A stretch of 64,000 nt of DNA, from positions 2,108,001-2,172,000 of the forward strand of contig NZ_CP071518.1 of assembly GCF_016613535.2 (NCBI RefSeq), read 5' to 3'. The notes under the pieces were generated by a model, which saw nothing but the letters and a program-made list of their open reading frames with translations, was not told where the DNA came from and made no database searches. Below are positions 22,210 through 32,142 of the stretch, piece by piece. How positions within the stretch are numbered: position 1 is the stretch's first letter; each line of letters opens with the position of its first letter. Source of the stretch: Lysobacter solisilvae. Lineage in GTDB: Bacteria; Pseudomonadota; Gammaproteobacteria; Xanthomonadales; Xanthomonadaceae. The position numbers were made by a program, and so were the translations under genes.

Positions 22210-23069
22210 CCAAGACTTCGCACTATTTCCTTCTGTTGCTGGCCGCGGTATCGCTGGCCGCCTGCACCAGCACCGTGGTGCGCAAGCCGGCACAGGCGGA
22301 CCGCCCGCCCGCCGCGCGGCCCGGCACGCCGCCGCCGCCGGCCGGCAGCGTCGCCGTCGTGAAGCGTGGGGACACGCTGTACGGCATCGCCTTCCGCAAT
22401 GGCCTGGACGTGCGCGAGGTGGCGGCCTGGAACGGCATCGGCCCGCCTTACACGATCTACCCCGGACAGCGCCTTCGCCTGTCCCCGCGCGCCGGCGCCC
22501 GGGCGACCCCGTCGACCACCGCTGGCGCGACCCCGCGGCGGGCGGTTTCGCCCGGCACGAGCGCAGGCACCGGGCCCCGGACGCCCGCGGCGACGGCCGG
22601 TTCACCGGCGTCTGCCACCCCGCGGCCCACGCGGCCGCCCGCCACCCAGGGCACGACGCCTCCGCTTCCCACGCCCCCGGCGCAGCCCGTCGCAAGCAAC
22701 TTCGACTGGCGCTGGCCCGCGCAGGGCAGCCTGTTGAACCGCTTCGTCGCCGGCGAGCCGACCCGGCAGGGCATCGACATCGGTGGCGAGAGTGGCGCCC
22801 CGGTGCAGGCGGCGGCCGACGGCGTGGTGGTGTATTCCGGTTCCGGCCTGGTGGGCTATGGCGAGCTGATCATCGTCAAGCACAACGACGCCTGGCTTTC
22901 GGCGTACGGACACAACCGGGCCCGGCTGGTCAACGAGGGCGCGATCGTGAAGGCCGGCCAGCAGATCGCCGTGATGGGCCGCACCGGCGCTCCCCGCGAA
23001 ATGCTGCACTTCGAGATCCGCCACAACGGCCGTCCCGTGGATCCGATGCTCTACCTGCCGCGGCGCTAG
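22206..23069 (+). CDS. nlpD: NlpD-like lipoprotein with LysM and degenerate M23 (LytM) domains
   Basis: 287 residues. The lipoprotein signal ends in LAAC at about residue 20. A LysM peptidoglycan-binding domain follows (VVKRGDTLYGIAFRNGLDVREVAAWNGI), then a Pro/Thr/Ala-rich linker and a LytM domain. The zinc site is degenerate: QGIDIGGESG replaces the HxxxD pattern and AYGHN replaces HxH, as in E. coli NlpD. It is therefore expected to activate a cell-wall amidase rather than cut peptidoglycan itself. Coupled to yqaA by ATGA. In enteric bacteria rpoS follows nlpD; here the next genes are unrelated and on the other strand. Confidence 0.92.
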   Translation: MTKTSHYFLLLLAAVSLAACTSTVVRKPAQADRPPAARPGTPPPPAGSVAVVKRGDTLYGIAFRNGLDVREVAAWNGIGPPYTIYPGQRLRLSPRAGARATPSTTAGATPRRAVSPGTSAGTGPRTPAATAGSPASATPRPTRPPATQGTTPPLPTPPAQPVASNFDWRWPAQGSLLNRFVAGEPTRQGIDIGGESGAPVQAAADGVVVYSGSGLVGYGELIIVKHNDAWLSAYGHNRARLVNEGAIVKAGQQIAVMGRTGAPREMLHFEIRHNGRPVDPMLYLPRR

Positions 23070-23177
23070 CCCGGCCTGCCCAGGCACAGCGAGCTGGGCC
23101 GATGGAAGTCGCGGCCCCGGCCAGGCCAAGGCCATCAGGGCCGTCCGCCGCGAACCCGATATCGCGGCAAGGCCGCC

Positions 23178-23555
23178 TCAGGCGGCAGGAGTCAACACGA
23201 ACGCCGCCACGACACGGCGGCCCTCGCTCGCCAGCACGTTGAAGGTGCGGGCGGCGGCGGCATTGGTCATGGCTTCCAGTCCGACGCCACGTGCGTGCGC
23301 GGCGGCGATGACCGCGGCGGGGAATACCTGGCGCTCGCCCGTGCCCAGCAGGATCACTTCCGGCTCAAGCGCCAGCACCGGTGCCAGGTCGGCCGGCTGG
23401 AGGGCGTGGATGTCGCGGACGGGCCAGTCCTCGATTAGGCGATCGGTGGCCAGGATGAAGCTGGCCGTGAGGCGGCGGTCATTCACCACCGCCAGCGCGC
23501 CATCGGCGCCGCGCAGCAGGAATTCGTGGTCCGGGTGTTCGAGGTTCAGTTGCAT
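23178..23555 (-). CDS. Mth938-like domain protein (DUF498)
   Basis: 125 residues. The segment [55 protein letters not shown] is the signature of the Mth938/DUF498 family, a small alpha/beta fold related to NDUFAF3. Bacterial members have no established function; the eukaryotic homologue assists complex I assembly. A short inverted repeat (23172-23186) overlaps the stop codon. It is followed upstream by yhbY in the same direction, 42 bp away. Confidence 0.85.
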   Translation of the reverse strand: MQLNLEHPDHEFLLRGADGALAVVNDRRLTASFILATDRLIEDWPVRDIHALQPADLAPVLALEPEVILLGTGERQVFPAAVIAAAHARGVGLEAMTNAAAARTFNVLASEGRRVVAAFVLTPAA

Positions 23556-23597
23556 GGCGGGGCGGTAGGCGGCCCGGGCAGGCGAATGGGGTGGGGC

Positions 23598-23903
23598 TCA
23601 GGCCCGGGGCAGCACGATGTGCCGCTTGTCCTTGCTCTGGCGGTACAGGACCGCGGTGTGGCCGATGCGCTGGACCAGGCAGGCGTCGGTGCGCTGCGCG
23701 ATGTCCTCGATCATGGCGTCGCGCCCGTCGCGGTCGTCGGCCGCCACCTTGATCTTGATCAGCTCGTGGTGCTCCAGGGCCTGGTCGACTTCGGCAATCA
23801 GCGAGTCGGTGATGCCCTTGCCGCCCACCTGCAGCATCGCCTTCAGGTCGTGCGCCTGCCCGCGCAGGAATCGGGTCTGGGCGGCGGTCAGGGCTGTGGG
23901 CAT
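23598..23903 (-). CDS. yhbY: YhbY-like ribosome-associated RNA-binding protein (CRM domain)
   Basis: 101 residues, matching the CRM/YhbY family: [28 protein letters not shown] with the GxxG RNA-binding loop, then [15 protein letters not shown] and [14 protein letters not shown]. It associates with pre-50S ribosomal subunits. The start at 23903 is preferred over an upstream extension that overlaps the divergent rlmE promoter. Divergence from rlmE (rRNA methyltransferase) across 70 bp is the classic arrangement. Confidence 0.93.
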   Translation of the reverse strand: MPTALTAAQTRFLRGQAHDLKAMLQVGGKGITDSLIAEVDQALEHHELIKIKVAADDRDGRDAMIEDIAQRTDACLVQRIGHTAVLYRQSKDKRHIVLPRA

Positions 23904-23973
23904 ACGGGATCGGCACGGAGCGGAACGGGCACGCAGGGTATCATGGCCGCCCCAGGTTCCAGGCCGTCCCTCC

Positions 23974-24606
23974 GTGGCCACCCGCAGCAAAAGCAGCCAG
24001 CGTTGGTTGCAGGAACACTTCTCCGATCCCTACGTGAAGAAGGCCCAGGCCCAGGGCCTGCGCTCGCGCGCGGCCTTCAAGCTGGAGGAGCTGGTCGAGC
24101 GCGACCGCCTGCTCAAGCCCGGCATGGTCGTGGTCGACCTCGGCGCCGCCCCCGGTGGCTGGTCGCAATGGGTGCGCCAGTCGATGGGTGACAGCGGCCG
24201 TGTGATCGCGCTGGACATCCTCGACATGCCCAGCCTGGCGGGCGTGGAATTCCTTCATGGGGATTTCAGGGAGGATGAGGTCCTATCGCAGCTGGAATCC
24301 ACGCTGGATGGCAAATCCGTGGACCTTGTCCTGTCGGACATGGCCCCCAATATGAGTGGCGTGGACGCAGTGGACCTTCCCCGGGCCATGCACCTGGCGG
24401 AACTGGCGATGGACTTCGGTGATCGCCACCTCAGGGTCGGGGGCACGTTCCTGATCAAGCTGTTCCAGGGCGTCGGGTTCGACGACTACGTCCGGGAACT
24501 GAGACGGCGCTATTCCAAGGTCGTGATCCGCAAGCCGGCGGCCTCGCGCAAGCGGTCGCCGGAGGTTTATGCGCTCGCTCAGGGAAAGCTGGCGCAGATG
24601 AAGTAA
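23974..24606 (+). CDS. rlmE: 23S rRNA (uridine-2'-O-)-methyltransferase
   Basis: 210 residues from a GTG start at 23974, which aligns the product with E. coli RrmJ/FtsJ from the first residues ([19 protein letters not shown]). It methylates U2552 of 23S rRNA. The catalytic K-D-K-E tetrad is present: K36 in RAAFKLEEL, Asp in SDMAPNMSG, Lys in LIKLFQG and Glu in SPEVYALA. The AdoMet motif is [15 protein letters not shown]. It precedes ftsH by 55 bp, as in E. coli. Confidence 0.96.
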   Translation: MATRSKSSQRWLQEHFSDPYVKKAQAQGLRSRAAFKLEELVERDRLLKPGMVVVDLGAAPGGWSQWVRQSMGDSGRVIALDILDMPSLAGVEFLHGDFREDEVLSQLESTLDGKSVDLVLSDMAPNMSGVDAVDLPRAMHLAELAMDFGDRHLRVGGTFLIKLFQGVGFDDYVRELRRRYSKVVIRKPAASRKRSPEVYALAQGKLAQMK

Positions 24607-24661
24607 GGTGCACCCCTGCGCGCCACGCGCGCGCGAACTGAATAGGCGAACGACCCGATCC

Positions 24662-26581
<1,920 letters not shown>

Positions 26582-26605
26582 CGGGCGCGTTGCCAGTCCC
26601 GACCG

Positions 26606-26638
26606 AAAAGGCCAGAGTCCGCTCTGGCCTTTTTCTTT
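26606..26638 (+). terminator. Rho-independent terminator after ftsH
   Basis: A 12-bp perfect stem (26606-26617 with 26622-26633, loop TCCG) is followed by TTTTTCTTT. It starts 25 bp past the ftsH stop and should separate ftsH from folP. Confidence 0.93.
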
Positions 26639-26671
26639 GCGCGGCCCGCCCGCGCCACGGGGACTGCATCC

Positions 26672-27568
26672 ATGTTCGACACCACGCCTTCACTGGATTG
26701 CCGCGGACGGGTCGTCGTGTTCGACCGTGCGCGCGTCATGGGCATCGTCAACGTCACCCCGGACTCGTTCTCCGACGGCGGCGCGCACGCAACCACTGAG
26801 GAGGCCGTGGCCCACGGGCTGCGCCTGGTCGGCGAGGGCGCCGACATGCTGGACGTGGGGGGCGAGTCCACCCGCCCCGGCGCGCAGCCGGTCGACGTGG
26901 AGGAGGAGTTGCGGCGGGTCATCCCGGTCATCCGCAGGCTCGCCGCCGAAACCGGGGTGCCCGTCAGCGTGGACACGTCCAAGCCCGAGGTCATGCGCGC
27001 CGCGGTCGACGCCGGCGCCGGCCTGATCAACGACGTCCACGCGCTGCGCCGCGAGGGCGCGCTCGGCACCGCCGCTGCACTGGGCGTGCCCGTGGTGCTG
27101 ATGCACATGCACGGGGAGCCCGGCTCGATGCAGGACGCGCCGCAGTACGACGACGTCGTCGCCGAGGTCCATCGCTTCCTGGTCGAACGGATCTTCGCCG
27201 CGGAAATGGCCGGCATCGACAAGCGTCGGATCGTCGTCGACCCCGGGTTCGGGTTCGGCAAGACACTGGCGCACAACCTGGCCCTGCTGGCGCAGCTGCA
27301 GCGTTTCACCGAGCTGGGCGTGCCGGTGCTGGCCGGGCTGTCGCGCAAGAAATCCATCGGCGACATCACCGGCCGGGAGGCCCCGCAGGATCGGGTCCAC
27401 GGGTCGGTGGCCGCGCACCTGGTGGCGGCCCAGCGCGGCGCGCGCATCCTGCGGGTACACGACGTGGCGGCGACCGTCGACGCGGTGAAGGTGTGGCAGG
27501 CCGTCGCCGCGCAACCGATGCCGCGCGCGGGCGGCACGCCTTCGATCCGCTGGCCTGATGACGACTGA
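26672..27568 (+). CDS. folP: Dihydropteroate synthase
   Basis: 298 residues, slightly longer than usual because of the C-terminal tail ending RAGGTPSIRWPDDD. It joins p-aminobenzoate to dihydropterin pyrophosphate in folate synthesis and is the sulfonamide target. Signatures: MGIVNVTPDSFSDGG, DVGGESTRPGA, SVDTSKPEVMRAA, DPGFGFGKTLAHN and GLSRKKSIG. It follows ftsH as in E. coli, but glmM is not next; a repeat-rich non-coding region comes instead. Confidence 0.96.
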   Translation: MFDTTPSLDCRGRVVVFDRARVMGIVNVTPDSFSDGGAHATTEEAVAHGLRLVGEGADMLDVGGESTRPGAQPVDVEEELRRVIPVIRRLAAETGVPVSVDTSKPEVMRAAVDAGAGLINDVHALRREGALGTAAALGVPVVLMHMHGEPGSMQDAPQYDDVVAEVHRFLVERIFAAEMAGIDKRRIVVDPGFGFGKTLAHNLALLAQLQRFTELGVPVLAGLSRKKSIGDITGREAPQDRVHGSVAAHLVAAQRGARILRVHDVAATVDAVKVWQAVAAQPMPRAGGTPSIRWPDDD

Positions 27569-27580
27569 GTCGTTCAGCGC

Positions 27581-27990
27581 GGTGGCGAGTTTTTCGCCAA
27601 TCCTATTGACACCCTTGTCCCGCCTGCGTCGCAGGTACTTGTCCATAACTTGTCCGCGCGGGTTGCCCACAGCCCCTGTGCACAACCGCGCGGGCGGGAA
27701 AAAATTGGCCCGGAGCGGTGTGGTGAAAGTTTAGCCAATCCTATTGACAGGCCCGTTGCCAAAGGCGCGCAGGAAGTTGTCCACAGGTTGTCAGCCGCCT
27801 TTGTGCACAGCCGATGTGCACAAACGGATCAGCCCGGAGGCTTGACTTTTTTCGGGGGCGCGGGCCGCGGGGTGTGTGGTGAAAAATTGACCACCCCTCT
27901 TGACACGCCCGTCCCGCAAGGCGCGCAGCCACTTGTCCACAATCGGCCCCGGGGGCTTGTCCACAGGCTCTGTGGGCAACTTCAAGTTTC
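27581..27990. repeat. Three diverged ~140-155 bp direct repeats downstream of folP
   Basis: The anchor CCAATCCTATTGACA occurs at 27597-27611 and 27735-27749, and as CCACCCCTCTTGACA at 27891-27905 (spacings 138 and 156 bp). The last two anchors are preceded by GTGTGGTGAAA-like sequence, and all three are followed by CCCGTCCC/GCCGCGCAG-like segments and then clusters of TTGTCCACA-type 9-mers. The repeats are AT-richer than the surrounding genome, with runs such as GGGAAAAAATTGG at 27698. No coding frame with a ribosome-binding site spans the region. Confidence 0.8.
27639..27979. promoter_or_regulatory. Cluster of DnaA-box-like 9-mers
   Basis: TTGTCCACA occurs at 27777, 27933 and 27957. TTGTGCACA occurs at 27801 and, inverted, at 27677 and 27815. 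TTGCCCACA occurs at 27663 and, inverted, at 27971; TTGTCCATA at 27639. These differ by one or two bases from the E. coli consensus TTATNCACA, and TTGTCCACA is a known DnaA box form in high-GC bacteria. The count in 340 bp is far above chance. Gene direction does not change here, so this is more likely a DnaA-binding control locus than the replication origin. DnaA binding itself is inferred. Confidence 0.5.
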
Positions 27991-28080
27991 GCCCGCGACG
28001 GCGGCACCGTGGGGAGGGCGGGCGCCGGGATGCGGTCGTCGCACGGCGTTTCCGAAGGCGCGCCAATGCGGCCGCGCGGA

Positions 28081-28521
28081 TCAGTCCTCCGCCAGTTCCG
28101 CCGGCGTCCACAACTGCGTCCAGCGCGCCAGCTTTTCCTCCGGCCCGAGCTGCTGCGGCGAAACAGTCGCCGGTGCGCCGAACCGCGCGCGATCGTCGAA
28201 GGCGTTGCGGTTGGCCGCGCCGAGCCAGCGTCCGTCCTGGCTGCGGGCGATGACCGCGACCAGGACGCCACAACGTGTGCACAGCAGGAACTGCGCCTGC
28301 CCCGAACCCTGGCGGTAGCGCAGCAGCGCGCCGTCGCGGGACCGGATGCGCAGCGCGCCCTGCGCATCGGACACCCAGGCGGCGGCGTGCCGGGTGCAGA
28401 AGTCGCAGTCGCATTCGCGTGGCGCGGTGTCCGCGAGTGCCCGCCCTGTCGTCATGGTCCAGCGCACGCCGCCGCAGTGACAGCCGCCGGCATGGATGGC
28501 CGGGGAATCAGTCGCCGCCAC
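28081..28521 (-). CDS. GFA (CENP-V) family zinc-binding protein
   Basis: 146 residues if started at the GTG at 28521 (a second GTG is at 28524); the first in-frame ATG at 28455 would delete the zinc motif GGCHCGGVRW, so it is rejected. Zinc ligands are in GCHCGG, CDCDFCTRH and LLCTRCGVLV, the glutathione-dependent formaldehyde-activating/CENP-V fold. Most members are not proven formaldehyde enzymes. The start overlaps the end of the upstream Gly/Asp-rich gene by 14 nt, suggesting coupling. The frmA-fghA formaldehyde pathway is 19 kb away, so no direct link is claimed. Confidence 0.8.
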   Translation of the reverse strand: MAATDSPAIHAGGCHCGGVRWTMTTGRALADTAPRECDCDFCTRHAAAWVSDAQGALRIRSRDGALLRYRQGSGQAQFLLCTRCGVLVAVIARSQDGRWLGAANRNAFDDRARFGAPATVSPQQLGPEEKLARWTQLWTPAELAED

Positions 28522-28741
28522 CACCGTCGCCCCCGCCGTCGCCCCCGCCGTCGCAGCCATCGCCGCTTGCGTCGCTGCACCCTGCATCGCTGCCGGAGGA
28601 ATTCCAGCCGCCGTCGCCGTCGACCTGGACGCCGCCCTGGTCGGCAGTCGCGGCATCGCCCCGCCGGTCGCGGCCGACGCGGGCGAGGAGCCAGCCTGCG
28701 GCCAGCACCACCAGGACACCGATTCCAAGGACTTCCAGCAT
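28508..28741 (-). CDS. Small membrane protein with Gly/Asp-rich tail
   Basis: 77 residues. One N-terminal transmembrane helix (MLEVLGIGVLVVLAAGWLLARVG) is followed by a charged stretch and a tail of WNSSGSDAGCSD and then GGGDGGGDGGGGD. The ATG at 28741 has GGGGAAA at a good distance. This layout (single helix and acidic glycine tail with one or two cysteines) is seen in uncharacterised small proteins of many proteobacteria. Its last codons overlap the GFA gene start in another frame, so the repeat GGCGACGGGGGC encodes parts of both. Confidence 0.65.
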   Translation of the reverse strand: MLEVLGIGVLVVLAAGWLLARVGRDRRGDAATADQGGVQVDGDGGWNSSGSDAGCSDASGDGCDGGGDGGGDGGGGD

Positions 28742-28997
28742 CGCGTTTCCCCGCGGGTTCGGGACTCGCACAAGTCGGTGCCGGCGGAACGCCAGCCCTG
28801 TCGCTGCGCTGCGGGTCATCCTAACGGTAAGCTTCGGGCCGGGGGGAGCCACGGCGGAACGCAGGGTTGCCGGCTGACGTCCGCGACCCGCCGACGTGGC
28901 GGCAGCCTTTCCACGGCATCCGGACGTCCCACCGCGCATCGGCGCGGCGGGTGGCCCACTATGTGCCCCCATTGGCCTCTTCGACTTCGAGGGTTTT

Positions 28998-30419
28998 ATG
29001 CAGACATGGCTCCGGCGCAAGGATATCGACCAGGTCACCGTGCACGAGGAGGGGCGGCGCCTCGTGCCCACCCTGAGTTGGCCGCACCTGATCGCGCTGG
29101 GCATCGGCGCCATCGTCGGGACCGGCATCTACACCCTGATCGGCGTCGGCGCGAACCTGGCCGGGCCCGCGGTGCTGCTGTCGTTCGTGGTGGCCGGCGT
29201 GGTCTGTGCCTGCGCCGCGCTGGCGTACGCCGAGTTGTCGACGATGATGCCGGCGGCGGGCAGCGCCTACACCTACAGCTACATCGTGCTGGGCGAAACC
29301 ATCGCGTGGGTGGTGGGGTGGAGCCTGATCCTGGAGTACTCGCTGGTGGTCAGCGCCGTGGCGGTGGGCTGGTCGGGTTCGGTCGTCGAGTTCCTCAACG
29401 GGTGGGGTATCCACGTGCCGCAGGCGCTGGCGGCCGGGCCGCACGCGGGTGGCATCGTCAACCTGCCGGCTGTCCTGATCACCTTCGCGGTGGCCGGGAT
29501 GCTGATCGTGGGCACGAAGGAAAGCGCCACGCTCAACGCGGTGCTGGTGGTGATCAAGGTGGTGGCGCTGGGCGTCTTCGTGGCCATCGCGATGCCGCAC
29601 TTCAACCCGGACAACCTGCATCCGTTCATGCCCTTCGGTTTCGCCAAGTCGATGGGCGCCGACGGCGTCGAGCGCGGCGTGATGTCGGCGGCGGCGATCA
29701 TCTTCTTCGCCTTCTACGGTTTCGACGCGATCTCCACCGCGGCGGAGGAGACGAAGAATCCCGGCCGCGACCTGTCCATCGGCATCATCGGCTCGATGGT
29801 CGGCTGCACGCTGATCTACATGATCGTGGCCCTGGCCGCCGTCGGCGCGATGCACTACACCGTGTTCGCCGACAGCCCGGCGCCGCTGGCGCTGATCATG
29901 CGCGAGCTGGGGCAGGGCACCGCGGCCGGGATCGTCGCCGGCGCGGCGGTCGTCGCGCTGCCGACCGTGCTGCTGGCGTTCTTCTACGGACAGAGCCGCA
30001 TCTTCTTCGTGATGTCGCGCGACGGCCTGCTGCCGCGCGGCTTGTCCAAGGTCAATCCGCGCACCGGCACGCCCGTGGCCATCACCGCGTTCACCGCGGT
30101 GCTGGTGGCGGCGCTGGCGGGCGTGGCGCGGCTGGACGAGATCGCCGCGCTGGCCAACGCCGGCACCCTGGCGGCCTTCGTCGCGGTGGCGGTGTGCCTG
30201 CTGGTGCTGCGCAAGCGCGATCCGTCGCGCAAGCGCGTGTTCCGCGCGCCGGTGGCCTGGGTGGTGGGGCCGATCGCCATCCTGGGTTGCCTGTATCTTT
30301 TCTGGAGCCTGCCGCAGCGCACCCAGATCTGGTTCCTGGTGTGGAACCTCATCGGCGTCGCGGTCTACCTGCTCTACGGGCGCCGGGGCAGCCTGCTGGC
30401 GCGCGGGCAGGAAGCCTGA
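28998..30419 (+). CDS. APC superfamily amino acid permease
   Basis: 473 residues with about 12 hydrophobic helices. The first contains the substrate-binding GIGAIVGTGIYTLIGVGAN motif of the cationic amino acid transporter (YfnA/CAT) branch; AYAELSTMMPAAGSAYTYSY and FFAFYGFDAISTAAEETKNPGRDLSIGIIGS are equally typical. It would import amino acids by proton symport; substrate not determinable. The ATG at 28998 precedes MQTWLRRKDIDQV, a usual start for the family; a longer open frame upstream is not conserved-looking. No clear partner in the neighbourhood. Confidence 0.9.
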   Translation: MQTWLRRKDIDQVTVHEEGRRLVPTLSWPHLIALGIGAIVGTGIYTLIGVGANLAGPAVLLSFVVAGVVCACAALAYAELSTMMPAAGSAYTYSYIVLGETIAWVVGWSLILEYSLVVSAVAVGWSGSVVEFLNGWGIHVPQALAAGPHAGGIVNLPAVLITFAVAGMLIVGTKESATLNAVLVVIKVVALGVFVAIAMPHFNPDNLHPFMPFGFAKSMGADGVERGVMSAAAIIFFAFYGFDAISTAAEETKNPGRDLSIGIIGSMVGCTLIYMIVALAAVGAMHYTVFADSPAPLALIMRELGQGTAAGIVAGAAVVALPTVLLAFFYGQSRIFFVMSRDGLLPRGLSKVNPRTGTPVAITAFTAVLVAALAGVARLDEIAALANAGTLAAFVAVAVCLLVLRKRDPSRKRVFRAPVAWVVGPIAILGCLYLFWSLPQRTQIWFLVWNLIGVAVYLLYGRRGSLLARGQEA

Positions 30420-30568
30420 GCCTGCGGAAGGCCGGGGCGGCCTGCGGCGAGGCTCCGGGCCGCGCGGCACACGACCGCCCGGCCCGGCGCGGCTGACGTA
30501 CCCGGTTCGCGCCGCTGTCCGCCCGGACGGTTGGCGCGCCGGGTTCCCGGATTTCCACCGAGCCACCG

Positions 30569-31546
30569 ATGACTGCCCAGGCCCGCCCGCTCGCCATCGC
30601 CCTCATGGGTCCGACCGCGTCGGGCAAGACGGCGCTCGCGCTGGCCTGGGCGCAACGGCTGGGGGGCGAGATCGTCAGCGTGGATTCCGCGCTCGTCTAT
30701 CGCGGCCTGGACATCGGCGCCGCCAAGCCCTCGGCCGCCGAACAGGCCGCGGTCCCGCACCACCTGATCGACGTGCGCGAGCCGTGGCAACCGTATTCCG
30801 CGGCCGAATTCGCCACCGACGCCCGTCGCGCCATCCAGGACATCGTCGCGCGCGGACGCGTGCCGATCCTGGCCGGCGGCACCGGCCTGTACTTCCACGC
30901 CCTGCTCAAGGGCCTGTCCGACATGCCGCCGGCCGATGCCGCCGTACGCGCGGGCATCGAAGCCGATGCCGCCCGCCTGGGCTGGGCCGGGCTGCACGCG
31001 GAGCTGGCCCGGATCGATCCGGCCGCCGCCGCGCGCATCCACGCCACCGACGCGCAGCGCATCCAGCGCGCGCTCGAGGTCCATCGGGTGTCCGGCCGCA
31101 CCATCAGCCAGTGGCGCCGCGATGCCGCGGGGCGGCCGCGCCTGCCGCTGCACGTGCTCAAGCTGGTCCTGTGTCCGCACGACCGCGCGACGCTGCACGA
31201 ACGCATCGCGCGCCGCTTCGACGCGATGCTCCAGGCCGGCTTCCTGGACGAGGTGCGCCGGCTGCGCGCCCTGCCGGAGCTGCGCGACCATCCGCGCCCG
31301 CTCGACCTGCCGGCGCTGCGCGCGGTCGGCTACCGGCAGGCCTGGGAGCACCTGGACGGCGACTGCGACGCCGCGCAGTTCCGCGAGCGGGGCATTTTCG
31401 CCACGCGCCAGCTGGCCAAGCGCCAGATCACCTGGCTGCGCGGCGAGCTGGACGCGCGCTGGTTCGATCCCCAGACCGACATGGCGCCGCTCGAGCAGGC
31501 GCTCGCCCGCTTCCTTCCGCCGCCGGGCCCGCCCGCCGCAGGGTGA
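30569..31546 (+). CDS. miaA: tRNA dimethylallyltransferase
   Basis: 325 residues. Transfers the isopentenyl group to A37 of tRNAs reading UNN codons. P-loop [46 protein letters not shown] and [13 protein letters not shown] are MiaA signatures. It opens the miaA-hfq-hflX-hflK-hflC-yjeT-purA superoperon order; mutL, usually upstream, is absent here and an APC permease takes its place. Confidence 0.97.
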   Translation: MTAQARPLAIALMGPTASGKTALALAWAQRLGGEIVSVDSALVYRGLDIGAAKPSAAEQAAVPHHLIDVREPWQPYSAAEFATDARRAIQDIVARGRVPILAGGTGLYFHALLKGLSDMPPADAAVRAGIEADAARLGWAGLHAELARIDPAAAARIHATDAQRIQRALEVHRVSGRTISQWRRDAAGRPRLPLHVLKLVLCPHDRATLHERIARRFDAMLQAGFLDEVRRLRALPELRDHPRPLDLPALRAVGYRQAWEHLDGDCDAAQFRERGIFATRQLAKRQITWLRGELDARWFDPQTDMAPLEQALARFLPPPGPPAAG

Positions 31547-31671
31547 CGCGTGTCCCGCTCGCGGCCGGCACGCTTGCGTTACCATCGGGCCATCGTCCGT
31601 ACCGGGGACAGTACCGACGATGCGGACCAGCCTATGGCCGCCACCTATAACTAGAACGATTGGGGAACACG

Positions 31672-31950
31672 ATGTCGAAGGGGCAATCCTTGCAGGATCC
31701 ATTCCTGAACGCTTTGCGGCGCGAGCGCGTGCCGGTTTCGGTCTACCTCGTCAATGGCATCAAGCTGCAGGGCACGATCGAGTCGTTCGACCAGTTCGTC
31801 GTATTGCTGCGCAACACGGTGAGCCAGATGGTCTACAAGCACGCCATTTCCACCGTCGTGCCGGCGCGCAACGTCCGCGTGGGCCCCGGCGGCGGCCATG
31901 TCCAGTCCGGTGACGAAAGCGGCGAAGACGGCGCTGACGAGAACGAGTAA
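31672..31950 (+). CDS. hfq: RNA chaperone Hfq
   Basis: 92 residues. Sm1 motif [23 protein letters not shown] and Sm2 [10 protein letters not shown] are intact, with [18 protein letters not shown] at the N-terminus. It forms hexamers that pair small RNAs with mRNAs. The C-terminal tail is short and acidic ([14 protein letters not shown]). The ATG at 31672 is chosen over an in-frame TTG at 31660 because TGGGGAA lies at proper distance. A TATAAC at 31646-31651 could serve as a -10 element. Confidence 0.98.
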   Translation: MSKGQSLQDPFLNALRRERVPVSVYLVNGIKLQGTIESFDQFVVLLRNTVSQMVYKHAISTVVPARNVRVGPGGGHVQSGDESGEDGADENE

Positions 31951-31958
31951 GCGGGCGG

Positions 31959-31981
31959 GGAGGGCGGCCTTGCCGCCTTCC
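31959..31981 (+). terminator. Stem-loop after hfq
   Basis: A 10-bp stem with one G-T pair (31959-31968 with 31972-31981) and a 3-nt loop begins 9 bp after the hfq stop. There is no T-run, so it may attenuate transcription into hflX or protect the hfq mRNA end rather than terminate fully. Confidence 0.4.
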
Positions 31982-32142
31982 ATGCCGATGCGGCCCGCGG
32001 AAGCTGTCGCGGGCGCATGAACCTGGGGTTCGCGGCCCGTCCGGCGCGCCGCGCGGACGCGCTTTCGGCGCGCCAGCCCTTGCATCGGACGCGGCTGCCT
32101 CCACATCTGCGGTCTCACTGACTCTCCCACGCCGCCTCCCGG

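Noticed and set aside
27597..27905. TTGACA words in the folP downstream repeats as sigma-70 -35 elements
   Set aside because: No TATAAT-like sequence lies 16-18 bp downstream of any of the three, and no plus-strand gene follows closely.
27581..27990. Chromosomal replication origin
   Set aside because: DnaA-box-like sites are many, but gene orientation is plus on both sides and no dnaA, dnaN, gidA or rpmH is near; kept only as a DnaA-binding candidate.
28081..28081. Link between the GFA-family gene and the frmA-fghA formaldehyde pathway
   Set aside because: They are 19 kb apart on opposite strands and most GFA-family proteins are not formaldehyde enzymes.
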